Positions 8,312-15,858 are shown, numbered from the stretch's first letter. The stretch: 26,692 bases of DNA from Bacillota bacterium (GCA_023433615.1 JAEZCJ010000172.1:1-26692); one strand, 5' to 3'. Program-made: numbers and translations. Notes: a model not told the origin generated them from the letters alone.

Positions 8312-8608
8312 TTAGAAATAAGGTTTATTCGCTGCCTTGATCGTGCCGGCGCCGGGCTTGACGATCGCTTGGCAGCCCAGGCGGTAGCCCTGCTCGAATT
8401 CTTCGGGCTCGAGCCGATCCCACTCGGCATCGGTAACCTCATCGAGGAATTCAGCTCCCTCTTCGATCAAGCAGCGGCAGCGCGCGCAAGTACCTCGCGT
8501 GCAGGAGAAGCCCCAGTCCACGTCTGCCTTCAGCGCCAAGTCGAGCAGGGACAGGCCGTCCTCCGCCTCGACTTCCTTGGTCTTCGTTCTTCCTTGCAGA
8601 ATAATCAT
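8312..8608 (-). CDS. [2Fe-2S] ferredoxin, CX4CX2C type
   Basis: This 98-residue protein has a plant-type ferredoxin pattern, with Cys36, Cys41 and Cys44 in CTRGTCARC and Cys79 in LGCQA. An extra Cys46 follows directly. The centre is acidic, as usual for ferredoxins that dock on basic partners. The ATG at 8608 has AAGGGTGA upstream. It differs clearly in sequence from the neighbouring ferredoxin at 7358-7702, so the pair is not a recent duplication. It is the first gene of the likely ferredoxin-NTase-ferredoxin-lipoprotein unit, and a palindrome-rich region lies upstream. Confidence 0.92.
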   Translation of the reverse strand: MIILQGRTKTKEVEAEDGLSLLDLALKADVDWGFSCTRGTCARCRCLIEEGAEFLDEVTDAEWDRLEPEEFEQGYRLGCQAIVKPGAGTIKAANKPYF

Positions 8609-8813
8609 GTTTTATCACCCTTGTTGTATGTACTAGAAAAATCGAAACATCGATGTTTACTGACGGGTTGTCAGCACCGAGAAGGTTGAATGATGGTAGA
8701 AAATGAGGAACGGAGCGTAGGCAAACCTACGTGAGTACCGGAATTTTCGCCAGCGTTCAAGATTCGACGCCGAGTAAGCTCCGAAGCATCCGCTTCGTGA
8801 TCACAATCCGTCC
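8609..8813. repeat. Palindrome-rich intergenic element
   Basis: This 205-base gene-free stretch holds several separate dyads. They are a perfect 14-base palindrome AAACATCGATGTTT (8645-8658), a hairpin CGTAGG-caaa-CCTACG (8716-8731), and a hairpin CGAAGC-atcc-GCTTCG (8782-8797). On the minus strand the palindrome is followed by a short T-run. It may be a dispersed extragenic repeat, or the leader and operator of the downstream ferredoxin gene. No ORF of note is present. Confidence 0.5.
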
Positions 8814-8993
8814 CTAAATGATGCCGATTAGGCCGCATAGGGCGCCTATGCCAAGCATGCCGAGCGCAACTAGCGAGAGCAAGAACTTCACGATGCCCTT
8901 CGTCTTGTTACGCGCGATCGTGATGACGATCGCCGATACTGCCATCAGTCCGATTCCTACCAGTGATACCCACATCTTCGTCATTGGATCCAT
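8814..8993 (-). CDS. yphE: Small membrane protein, DUF2768 (YphE-like)
   Basis: This 59-residue protein begins MDPMTKMWVSLVGIGLM. It has two hydrophobic segments, at about residues 7-23 and 36-58, split by a short basic stretch (ARNKTKG). It matches the small DUF2768 proteins found between gpsA and spoIVA in spore formers (yphE in B. subtilis). The function is unknown. The ATG at 8993 has a CGAGGTTG site at reasonable spacing, and a strong sigma-A-type promoter lies upstream. It is short but well supported by start signal, promoter, hydrophobic pattern and position. Confidence 0.85.
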   Translation of the reverse strand: MDPMTKMWVSLVGIGLMAVSAIVITIARNKTKGIVKFLLSLVALGMLGIGALCGLIGII

Positions 8994-9029
8994 GAATCAA
9001 TCAACCTCGCTGCTACGGAATAATGATTA

Positions 9030-9058
9030 ATTATAGCATCCGTCCTTCAAAAGGACAA
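9030..9058 (-). promoter_or_regulatory. Promoter of yphE with a dyad in the spacer
   Basis: On the minus strand the -35 box TTGTCC (9058-9053) and a perfect -10 box TATAAT (9035-9030) are 17 bases apart, with an extended TGC before the -10. A perfect dyad GTCCTT-caa-AAGGAC (9042-9056) lies across the -35 box and spacer. Confidence 0.75.
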
Positions 9059-9105
9059 AAGCCGACAACGCCCCTTTGCTGCTTTCCAGGGCACATTGCC
9101 GGCTT
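9057..9105 (-). terminator. Terminator of the spoVIF homologue
   Basis: AAGCCGACAA (9059-9068) pairs with TTGCCGGCTT (9096-9105), with one G-U pair and extra pairing inside. On the minus strand TTTT follows. It starts 14 bases after the stop codon and abuts the yphE promoter. Confidence 0.75.
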
Positions 9106-9118
9106 GCTCACGAATTCG

Positions 9119-9397
9119 TCACTTTTTCAGCATCATGCGAATGAGCGTCTCCATGTTGCTCATGTTCATGCCGCTCTTCTTTACGGCACTGACGATATCG
9201 TTAACCGTCGAATCGGACACGGGTACTTTCGCCATCGCCGAGACCTGCTTCACCAGCTTGCGCAGCTCGGCTTCGTTCCCGATCGTCTCGGAGGTTACGC
9301 TGCTTGCGAGCTTCTTGACCGCATTTTCGCTGATTGGCTTGCCGGTCTTCTTCTTCACGGCTTGCAGAACATCTTTGGAAATATTTTTCCCTGTCAT
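9119..9397 (-). CDS. spoVIF: Stage VI sporulation protein F homologue
   Basis: This 92-residue, mainly helical protein matches the SpoVIF (formerly YjcC) family, beginning MTGKNISKDVLQAVKKKTGK. In B. subtilis SpoVIF is made late in the mother cell and is needed for proper GerE-dependent coat assembly. There it lies elsewhere on the chromosome; here it lies between gpsA and yphE. The ATG at 9397 has the strong ribosome site AAGGAGGGG. The AAGGA part of that site falls in a 10-bp inverted repeat described separately. A weak sigma-K-like promoter (ACAC, 17 bases, then CATAGGATG) overlaps the same repeat. Confidence 0.85.
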   Translation of the reverse strand: MTGKNISKDVLQAVKKKTGKPISENAVKKLASSVTSETIGNEAELRKLVKQVSAMAKVPVSDSTVNDIVSAVKKSGMNMSNMETLIRMMLKK

Positions 9398-9405
9398 GCT
9401 TCCCC

Positions 9406-9444
9406 TCCTTCATGCGTGCTTGCTAGCATCCTATGCATGAAGGA
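9406..9444 (-). promoter_or_regulatory. Inverted repeat covering the spoVIF ribosome binding site
   Basis: TCCTTCATGC (9406-9415) and GCATGAAGGA (9435-9444) form a perfect 10-bp stem with a 19-base loop. In the minus-strand RNA the 3' arm contains AAGGA of the ribosome site. There is no T-run, so it is not a terminator. If transcription starts inside the loop, it would act on DNA instead, as an operator. Confidence 0.6.
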
Positions 9445-9504
9445 CGGGATTCGTGTAGGCGCGCATCTGCGGTCGGAATCGCCGCGCTGCCATTCCTTCG
9501 CGAC

Positions 9505-10512
9505 CTACTCGCTCTCGTGCGTGCGGACGCGACCCATCAAGGCTTCGACGGCGATCTTAGGCTCCTTGCCTTCGAACAGGACGGCATGGAGCTGTTCCGT
9601 AATCGGCATCTGCACATCATATTCGGCCGCGAGCGCGCGCGCTGCCCTCGTGGTGCGCACTCCTTCGACGACCATGCCCATTCGGCTCAGCACCTCTTCG
9701 AGCGATATGCCCTGCGCCAGCAGCGAGCCCGCTCGCCAGTTACGGCTGTGACGGCTCGTGCAGGTGACGACGAGATCGCCGATTCCCGCCAATCCGGCGA
9801 ACGTGATCAAGTTCGCGCCCATTGCGGTGCCGAGACGACCGATCTCGGCCAGCCCTCGCGTCATCAGAGCGGCTTTGGCGTTATCGCCGAAGCCCAGCCC
9901 GTCCGATAGGCCGGCTCCAAGCGCAATGATGTTCTTGATCGCGCCTGCGACCTCTACGCCGAGCGCGTCCGGATTCGTGTACACGCGAAAATACGAATTA
10001 ATGAAATAATCCTGCACGGCTTCCGCAACCGACTGCTCCTGGGACGCCACGACGACCGTCGTCGGGCACCGGCGGACGACTTCCTCCGCATGGCTCGGTC
10101 CCGAGAGCACGACGATCGATTGCTCCTCCCGTCCCAGCTCTTCGGCCAGCACCGTGCTCATCCGCTTCAACGAATCGGCTTCGAAGCCCTTCGTCGCATG
10201 GACGCACAATACATCCGGTCCGATATAAGGCGCTGCTTGCCGCGCGACGTCCCGCATGACGGACGAAGGCGCCGCGAACAGGACAAGGTTCGAACCCGCG
10301 ATCGCTTCTTCGAGACTCGTCGTGGCTTGTATGCCCGCAGGAAGCTCGATATCCGGATGATAACGGCTGTTCTTCCTGCTCGAATTGATCTCGTCGACCT
10401 GGTCGCTGCTTCTCGACCAGAGCTTAACCGCATGCCCGTTGTCTGCGAGCACGGCTGCCAGGGCGGTTCCGAAGCTCCCTGCAACCAGCACCGCTGCTTG
10501 TTTATTTGCCAT
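9505..10512 (-). CDS. gpsA: NAD(P)H-dependent glycerol-3-phosphate dehydrogenase
   Basis: This 335-residue enzyme reduces dihydroxyacetone phosphate to sn-glycerol-3-phosphate, the backbone for phospholipids; PlsY, encoded just upstream, uses the product. Family motifs are ATKGFE (Lys108), SGPSHAEEV (from 138), the catalytic region VEVAGAIKNII (Lys193) and GFGDNAKAALMTRGL. The nucleotide-binding motif, usually GAGSWGT, reads VAGSFGT at residues 10-16, so the first glycine is valine. The chosen ATG at 10512 overlaps the end of plsY by 11 bases and has no clear ribosome site, which suggests coupled translation. An in-frame extension upstream lies inside plsY and was rejected. Confidence 0.95.
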   Translation of the reverse strand: MANKQAAVLVAGSFGTALAAVLADNGHAVKLWSRSSDQVDEINSSRKNSRYHPDIELPAGIQATTSLEEAIAGSNLVLFAAPSSVMRDVARQAAPYIGPDVLCVHATKGFEADSLKRMSTVLAEELGREEQSIVVLSGPSHAEEVVRRCPTTVVVASQEQSVAEAVQDYFINSYFRVYTNPDALGVEVAGAIKNIIALGAGLSDGLGFGDNAKAALMTRGLAEIGRLGTAMGANLITFAGLAGIGDLVVTCTSRHSRNWRAGSLLAQGISLEEVLSRMGMVVEGVRTTRAARALAAEYDVQMPITEQLHAVLFEGKEPKIAVEALMGRVRTHESE

Positions 10513-11110
10513 GGTCTTTCTTGCCCCCGAGCTTATTCTCTTGTCCCTTGACCAGCTTGACGATATTGCTCCGGTGCCGGACGAAGGCATAGACGAAGAT
10601 GAACAGGCTGACCCATAACAGCTCGATCTCCATGTTCAAGAGCACCATGAAGATCGGCATCATCGCGGCGAAGATCAGCGATCCTAACGATACATAGCGC
10701 GTAATCGCGATAGCCGCGATTGCCGCTATCCCTGCATACAATGCAGGGAAGAATGCCAGCGTCGCCATGACGCCGATCGTCGTCGCGATGCCTTTTCCGC
10801 CCTTGAAGCGGAACCAGATCGGCCAGTTATGCCCAGTAACGGCCGCAAGGCCGCACAGCACTTCGATCCATATTTCATCGCCGCCCAGCCATTTTCCTAG
10901 CCAGACAGCCGCAATTCCTTTCGCGATATCCAGCATGAAGACGAAGACAGCCGGACCTTTCCCCAGGACGCGAAGCGTGTTCGTCGCTCCGGCATTGCCG
11001 CTGCCATGCTGCCTGATATCGATGCCCTTCACATAACGCGCGATCAAGATACTGAATGATATCGAGCCCAGCAAATAACTGACCGCGATCGCGATAATCG
11101 ATTCCAACAA
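10502..11110 (-). CDS. plsY: Acyl-phosphate:glycerol-3-phosphate acyltransferase PlsY
   Basis: This 202-residue integral membrane enzyme transfers an acyl group from acyl-phosphate to glycerol-3-phosphate, the first step of phospholipid synthesis in Gram-positive bacteria. The family motifs GSGNAGATN (about 37-45) and GHNWPIWFRFKGGKGIAT (about 93-110) are intact, with about five membrane segments. The start is a TTG at 11110, with AGGGGAG seven bases upstream; the next codon is also TTG. The gene begins 12 bases after der ends and overlaps gpsA, making a der-plsY-gpsA unit, as in related Paenibacillaceae. Confidence 0.96.
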   Translation of the reverse strand: MLESIIAIAVSYLLGSISFSILIARYVKGIDIRQHGSGNAGATNTLRVLGKGPAVFVFMLDIAKGIAAVWLGKWLGGDEIWIEVLCGLAAVTGHNWPIWFRFKGGKGIATTIGVMATLAFFPALYAGIAAIAAIAITRYVSLGSLIFAAMMPIFMVLLNMEIELLWVSLFIFVYAFVRHRSNIVKLVKGQENKLGGKKDHGK

Positions 11111-11122
11111 GATGCCTCTCCC

Positions 11123-12445
11123 CTAATCTTCTTCCGATTTCCGGCGCGTAATGAGCCTAAGCGGCGTCCCTTCGAATTCGAACGCGCTCCTGATCTTGTT
11201 CTCCAAGTAACGTTGATAGGAGAAGTGCATCAGCTCGGGATCATTCGCGAAAATGACGATGGTCGGCGGCTTGACCGATACCTGCGTCACGTAGTTGATT
11301 CGCAATCGTTTGCCCTTATCGGAAGGCGGGGGGTTAATCGCGATCGCATCCGATACGATATCGTTAAGCAGATGGGTCTGAATGCGCATCGCATGCTGTT
11401 CCGACACGCGCACGACGACAGGCAGCAACTTCTGCACGCGCTGTTTCGTCTTGGCCGAGAGGAACACGATCGGCGCATAGGTCATGAATAGAAAATGATC
11501 GCGGATGCGCTGCTCGAACAGATGCATCGTCTTCTCGTCCTTCTCGACGATATCCCACTTGTTCACCACGAAGATCGACGCTTTGCCGGCCTCGTGGGCA
11601 TACCCGGCAATATGCTTGTCTTGCTCGATGATGCCTTCCTCGCCGTTAATCAGCACGAGCACGACGTCCGCGCGTTCGATCGCTTTCATCGACCGCATCA
11701 CGCTGTACTTCTCCGTCGTCTCGTAGACCTTGCCGCGTTTGCGCATGCCTGCCGTATCGATCAGCACGTACTTCTGGCCGTCCTTCTCGAAAGGCGTATC
11801 GATCGCGTCGCGCGTCGTACCCGCCACATCGCTGACAATGACGCGCTCTTCGCCGAGAATCGCGTTCACGAGTGAAGACTTGCCGACATTCGGCCGGCCG
11901 ATCAGCGCGACGCGAATGACATCTTCGTCATACTCGTCGTCTTCGATGACCGGCAGCCTCTCCACGACAGCATCCAGCAAATCGCCGATTCCGGTGCCGT
12001 GCGCGCCAGAAATGCCGATCGGTTCTCCGAATCCCAAGCTGTAAAATTCATAAATATCGTCCGAACGTCCCAGGTTGTCCACCTTATTGACCGCGACGAT
12101 GACTGGCTTCCGCGAACGGAAGAGCATATGCGCGACTTCATCGTCCGCATGCGTCACGCCTGCTTTGGCATCGACCATGAATATAATGACGTCGGCTTCC
12201 TCGATTGCAAGCTCAGCTTGCATTCGAACCGACCGCATAATTTCATCCTCGCCGTCAATCTCGATTCCGCCGGTGTCGATGATGCTGAACGACTTGCCAG
12301 ACCAATCCCCCACGCCATAGAGCCGGTCGCGCGTGACGCCCGGCTTATCTTCGACGATTGCCAGCCGATCTCCGATCACTCGGTTAAAAATCGTGGACTT
12401 CCCTACGTTTGGCCGCCCTACTATGGCTACCACGGGTCTTGCCAT
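11123..12445 (-). CDS. der: Ribosome-associated GTPase Der (EngA)
   Basis: This 440-residue protein has two tandem GTPase domains and a C-terminal KH-like domain, the arrangement unique to Der, which is needed for 50S subunit assembly. The first P-loop GRPNVGKST is at residues 10-18, with DTGG and NKVDN following. The second has GRPNVGKSS, DTAGMR and NKWDI. The ATG at 12445 is preceded by AAGGAG with eight bases of spacing and gives the family N-terminus MARPVVAIVG. A longer in-frame start 17 codons upstream was rejected. A candidate promoter lies just upstream. Confidence 0.97.
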   Translation of the reverse strand: MARPVVAIVGRPNVGKSTIFNRVIGDRLAIVEDKPGVTRDRLYGVGDWSGKSFSIIDTGGIEIDGEDEIMRSVRMQAELAIEEADVIIFMVDAKAGVTHADDEVAHMLFRSRKPVIVAVNKVDNLGRSDDIYEFYSLGFGEPIGISGAHGTGIGDLLDAVVERLPVIEDDEYDEDVIRVALIGRPNVGKSSLVNAILGEERVIVSDVAGTTRDAIDTPFEKDGQKYVLIDTAGMRKRGKVYETTEKYSVMRSMKAIERADVVLVLINGEEGIIEQDKHIAGYAHEAGKASIFVVNKWDIVEKDEKTMHLFEQRIRDHFLFMTYAPIVFLSAKTKQRVQKLLPVVVRVSEQHAMRIQTHLLNDIVSDAIAINPPPSDKGKRLRINYVTQVSVKPPTIVIFANDPELMHFSYQRYLENKIRSAFEFEGTPLRLITRRKSEED

Positions 12446-12479
12446 CGATTCCACTCCTTCAAAAATTCTCACGCCTACC

Positions 12480-12508
12480 ATCATAGCAAAAAACAACGGG
12501 CTTGGCTA
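12480..12508 (-). promoter_or_regulatory. Candidate promoter of der
   Basis: On the minus strand the -10 box TATGAT (12485-12480) is preceded by an extended TGC. A poor -35 box TAGCCA lies 17 bases upstream (12508-12503). Confidence 0.45.
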
Positions 12509-12513
12509 ACTTT

Positions 12514-13092
12514 TCATTTAGGGCGATTTCGACAAACGATGCTGCGTCCATGGGTCATAAGGAGCCCCAATCCGTTCCATGCGCCCGCTCCAAGACGCGA
12601 AGCGGCCAGCGCGAGTGCCCAGGCATCGAGCCATTCCCATGGTCCGGCAACCCCCTCGAACGCCCATTCCGCGATGGCCATCGAACCGCTTACGATGACG
12701 AACTGCTCCCGGAATCCGATGGCCGCAATCGCGGCAACCAGACCGATGACGATCGGTCCTTCCCAATAGGGATCCCACAGCACGATGACAGGGTCGATCG
12801 CGTACAGCTTGCGGAACCAGATCCACAGCGCGGCGATAAAAGCTGCAGACAGCAGGATATAGGCCTGCTTCATTCTAGGCGCAATCGCAAGCCATGCAAG
12901 CGCGGCGGAGCCGGCGGTCCAATAGAGATAGAGCGGTCGCTGTTGAGACAGATGAAGGAGCACGAGAAGCCCGATCATGTAGACGAGCGTTCCGGCGAGC
13001 GGAACTTCGTCAGTCAACTGCTTGCGCCAGCCGGTCGCAAGCAAGATCGCAGCGGATACCAGAATGCACCCCGCAATATAGCCTGCATTCAC
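12514..13092 (-). CDS. yphA: Multi-pass membrane protein, YphA-like
   Basis: This 192-residue protein is almost entirely hydrophobic, with about six predicted membrane segments, and carries no catalytic motif that I recognise. It occupies the place of yphA between ypfD and der in B. subtilis and has about the same length, which is the basis for the symbol; the role is unknown. The start is a GTG at 13092 with AAGGGGGTGG upstream. The tail after the last membrane segment is short and basic (RSIVCRNRPK). Confidence 0.75.
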   Translation of the reverse strand: MNAGYIAGCILVSAAILLATGWRKQLTDEVPLAGTLVYMIGLLVLLHLSQQRPLYLYWTAGSAALAWLAIAPRMKQAYILLSAAFIAALWIWFRKLYAIDPVIVLWDPYWEGPIVIGLVAAIAAIGFREQFVIVSGSMAIAEWAFEGVAGPWEWLDAWALALAASRLGAGAWNGLGLLMTHGRSIVCRNRPK

Positions 13093-13170
13093 GTTGCCAC
13101 CCCCTTAATGCCCTATTATGTGCCATGTCGCGCTCAGGTAACCCTAGCGGACAATCGAGCGAAGAAAAAC

Positions 13171-13201
13171 GCAAAAGACTGGAAGCCGTTGGCTTCCAGT
13201 C
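13171..13201 (-). terminator. Terminator of ypfD
   Basis: A perfect 11-bp stem, GACTGGAAGCC (13177-13187) with GGCTTCCAGTC (13191-13201), has a 3-base loop. On the minus strand it is followed by TTTTGCG and a further T-run. It lies 16 bases after the ypfD stop. Confidence 0.88.
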
Positions 13202-13217
13202 CGGAATGACGCTGTTA

Positions 13218-14444
13218 TCACTTGAATTTGCTTAGCTTGTCGCCGAAGCGCTCGCCCAGCGTAATGCTCATCGTTTCTTTGTGGCTTACGCCCCCGTGCT
13301 GGTCTTCGCGCGGAGCGCGCGTACGGCGTTCGCGTTCTGGAGCCGCAGGTGCTTCAGGCGCTTCTTCCGTTTCCTTGATGCTCAGGCTGATGCGCTTCTC
13401 CGAAGGAATGAAGTCCAGCACCTTCGCTTGAACCTCTTGGCCTTCCTTGAGCACTTCATGCGGCGTCGCGATGTGGCGATGGGCGATTTGCGAAATGTGC
13501 ACGAGTCCTTCTACGCCAGGTGCAAGCTCTACGAATGCGCCGAACGTGACGAGACGGCGTACCGTGCCCGTGACGATGTCGCCGGTCTTGAACTTGCCTT
13601 CCGCCGATTCCCATGGGCCCGGCTGAGCAGCTTTCATGCTCAAGCTGATCTTGCCGGCTGCAGGGTCAACCTTCAGCACCTTGACGCGTACCGCTTGACC
13701 TTCGGATACGATATCCTTCGGATGCGCGATATGCTCCCAAGACAGTTCGGACACATGGACGAGGCCGTCGATTCCGCCGATGTCCACGAAAGCGCCGAAC
13801 GGCGTCAAGCGTTGAACCGTACCTTCGATTTCTTGGCCAACCTCCAGCGACGACATGACGCGCTGCTTGTTCGCTTCGAACTCCTCTTCCAGCACTTCCT
13901 TGGCAGACAGAATCACTTTATTGTTCTCGCGGTCAATCTCTTTCACTTTGACGCGAATCGTGCGGCCTTTGTAGCCGGAGAAATCTTCGACGAAGTGACG
14001 CTCTACCATCGAAGCCGGAATAAAGCCGCGTACGCCTACATCGACGACAAGGCCGCCTTTGACGACATCGGCAACCGCGACTTCCAGCGTCTCGCCTTTG
14101 TCGAAGCTTGCTTGCAATTCCTCCCATGCTTTTTCGCCGTCGATGATCCGCTTGGAGAGTACGAGCTTCTCCTTGTCATCGTCGATGCTGACGACCTTGA
14201 GTTCGACTTCTTGGCCGATCGTTACGGCATCGGAAGCATTCTCCAGATTGACAGCGGAAAGCTCACGAAGGGGAATGACACCGTCATATTTATATCCAAG
14301 GCTGACGTATGCTTGGTTATCCTCGATCTTGACGATTGTTCCTTTTACGGTGTCGCCCTTCTTCAGGGTCACCAAGTTATCCATCGTCTCTTGCGTGATG
14401 CTTTCCGCCGCGGCGGTTTCTTGAACATTCGTTTCTTCTGACAT
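13218..14444 (-). CDS. ypfD: S1-domain RNA-binding protein (30S ribosomal protein S1 homologue)
   Basis: This 408-residue protein carries four S1 RNA-binding repeats between about residue 25 and residue 360. Each has the OB-fold pattern, for example TPFGAFVDIGGIDGLVHVS and VTFGAFVELAPGVEGLVHIS. A basic, proline-rich tail (APAAPERERRTRAPRED) follows. It is the Firmicute counterpart of ribosomal protein S1, though shorter than the six-repeat E. coli protein. The B. subtilis YpfD (RpsA-like) protein is not essential. The ATG at 14444 has GAGGAGG upstream, and a 21-codon in-frame extension was rejected. A promoter and a foldback sequence lie in the leader. Confidence 0.94.
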   Translation of the reverse strand: MSEETNVQETAAAESITQETMDNLVTLKKGDTVKGTIVKIEDNQAYVSLGYKYDGVIPLRELSAVNLENASDAVTIGQEVELKVVSIDDDKEKLVLSKRIIDGEKAWEELQASFDKGETLEVAVADVVKGGLVVDVGVRGFIPASMVERHFVEDFSGYKGRTIRVKVKEIDRENNKVILSAKEVLEEEFEANKQRVMSSLEVGQEIEGTVQRLTPFGAFVDIGGIDGLVHVSELSWEHIAHPKDIVSEGQAVRVKVLKVDPAAGKISLSMKAAQPGPWESAEGKFKTGDIVTGTVRRLVTFGAFVELAPGVEGLVHISQIAHRHIATPHEVLKEGQEVQAKVLDFIPSEKRISLSIKETEEAPEAPAAPERERRTRAPREDQHGGVSHKETMSITLGERFGDKLSKFK

Positions 14445-14477
14445 TGAAATAACCTCCTCGATTCGTACCCCAACTTT

Positions 14478-14520
14478 ATTTAAACCTTGCGAAGTGCGTT
14501 GAATCAACTTCGAAGGATTT
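14478..14520 (-). promoter_or_regulatory. Candidate ypfD promoter inside a foldback
   Basis: On the minus strand the -35 box TTGATT (14507-14502) is followed after 18 bases by TTAAAT (14483-14478). The same stretch contains the imperfect dyad AAACCTTGCGAAG (14482-14494) and CTTCGAAGGATTT (14508-14520), so a regulator could bind around the promoter. Confidence 0.4.
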
Positions 14521-14548
14521 AAAATGAAAGAATGATGAAGCCTGACGA

Positions 14549-15124
14549 TTACGTAACCCGCAGCTCGCGAATGCGCTGCATGATGAGTTCGGTTGCGCTC
14601 TCCAGCACATCGGAGGCTGCGGCATCCTGAAAGACCGTCATGTCGATCGGCTTGCCGTAGACGACCGTCGTCTTGCCGAACAGCTTATAAGATCCGACGA
14701 TTCGAACCGGTACGACCGCTGCGCCGCTGCGCAGCGCGATCATCGCCGCTCCTTTCTTCCCTGCGGAAGTGTCATCCATGTTGCGCGTGCCTTCAGGGAA
14801 AATGCCCATGACGTTGCCGTCCCGTAGCAGTTGTAGCGAGAGCTTGATCGATTCCTTGCTGACGCCGCCGCGCTTCACCGGGAATGCGCCCAATGTGCGC
14901 AAGAAAGCGCCGATCGGCTTCCAGGCAAACAATTCAGCCTTAGCCATATAGTGGACCTTGCGGCGCAGCTTTATGCCTACGGTCGGCGGGTCCAGCACGC
15001 TAATATGATTCGAGCACAGAAGAACGGCCCCGGTCGCAGGGATATTCTCGGTACCCTTCGCCTCTAGACGGAATAATAGAGTATAAATCGCGTTAAGCAG
15101 CCATTGGCAGATCCGATAGGTCAT
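14549..15124 (-). CDS. plsC: 1-acyl-sn-glycerol-3-phosphate acyltransferase
   Basis: This 191-residue membrane-associated enzyme adds the second acyl chain to lysophosphatidate, making phosphatidate. The catalytic HX4D motif is NHISVLDP (His40, Asp45), and the substrate-binding motifs FPVKRGG (81-87) and FPEGTR (109-114) are intact. A short hydrophobic N-terminus would hold it at the membrane. It starts inside the cmk stop codon (ATGA overlap at 15121-15124), so the two are translationally coupled. With gpsA and plsY nearby, the window encodes the route from glycerol-3-phosphate to phosphatidate. Confidence 0.95.
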   Translation of the reverse strand: MTYRICQWLLNAIYTLLFRLEAKGTENIPATGAVLLCSNHISVLDPPTVGIKLRRKVHYMAKAELFAWKPIGAFLRTLGAFPVKRGGVSKESIKLSLQLLRDGNVMGIFPEGTRNMDDTSAGKKGAAMIALRSGAAVVPVRIVGSYKLFGKTTVVYGKPIDMTVFQDAAASDVLESATELIMQRIRELRVT

Positions 15125-15831
15125 CTCGTCGTCCCCTCCGCCATCTTCGTCAGGCCGAGCTCCGTAATCCGTGAACTGACCTCGTCGATCGTCAGCGACG
15201 TACTGTCGATTAACACCGCATCCGCTGCTTGAATCAGCGGCGATATGGCGCGCTCCCTGTCGCTGCGGTCGCGTTCCGCGATCTCGCTTTCCAAGGCTTC
15301 CAACGTCACGCCCTGCGCTTCGCCGCTTTCCTTGAATCTGCGCATCGCCCGTTCTCGGACGCTGGCGGTCAAGAATATTTTGAGCTCCGCGTCAGGCAGC
15401 ACGTGCGACCCGATGTCCCTGCCGTCCATGACGACCCCCTTAGCGGCAGCCAGCTCGCGCTGCTTATCCACCAAGCTGAGACGTACCGCTTCGATCGCGG
15501 CTACGGCCGATACCGACTGCGTCACGTCGCGGCTGCGAATCGCCTCGGTAATGTCTTCGCCGTCCAGATACACGCGCTGAACGGGGGCGCCCGGCTCCAG
15601 CCGAATGTCCAGCCCTCCTACGAGCTCGGACAGCTTGTCCGATTCGTTCGCCGCAATTCCGGATCGTAACGCTGCTAGCGTAACGGCGCGATACATCGCG
15701 CCCGTATCGATGTAGATATAGTCCAGCCGCTTGGCCACCTGGCGCGCAACGGTGCTCTTGCCTGCGCCGGCGGGTCCGTCGATCGCGATATTGATGCGAC
15801 CTTCCGCGTTGGACGAGTGATAGGTAGGCAA
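15121..15831 (-). CDS. cmk: Cytidylate kinase
   Basis: This 236-residue enzyme phosphorylates CMP and dCMP with ATP, recycling pyrimidine nucleotides. The P-loop GPAGAGKST is at residues 19-27. Other markers are DTGAMYRAV, DGRDIGSHVLPDAELKIFLT and RAMRRFKE. The start is a TTG at 15831 with GGAGGG seven bases upstream; a TTG two codons earlier is too close to that site, and a longer in-frame extension runs through a terminator. The transcript is expected to begin just upstream of that terminator hairpin. The gene overlaps plsC by four bases. Confidence 0.95.
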   Translation of the reverse strand: MPTYHSSNAEGRINIAIDGPAGAGKSTVARQVAKRLDYIYIDTGAMYRAVTLAALRSGIAANESDKLSELVGGLDIRLEPGAPVQRVYLDGEDITEAIRSRDVTQSVSAVAAIEAVRLSLVDKQRELAAAKGVVMDGRDIGSHVLPDAELKIFLTASVRERAMRRFKESGEAQGVTLEALESEIAERDRSDRERAISPLIQAADAVLIDSTSLTIDEVSSRITELGLTKMAEGTTR

Positions 15832-15858
15832 CGTCAATCCCTCCAGCAACGAATCAAG

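Noticed and set aside
14445..14548. Autoregulatory RNA leader for ypfD
   Set aside because: The dyad overlaps the best promoter, so most of it would not be transcribed. It is listed only as a candidate promoter with a foldback.
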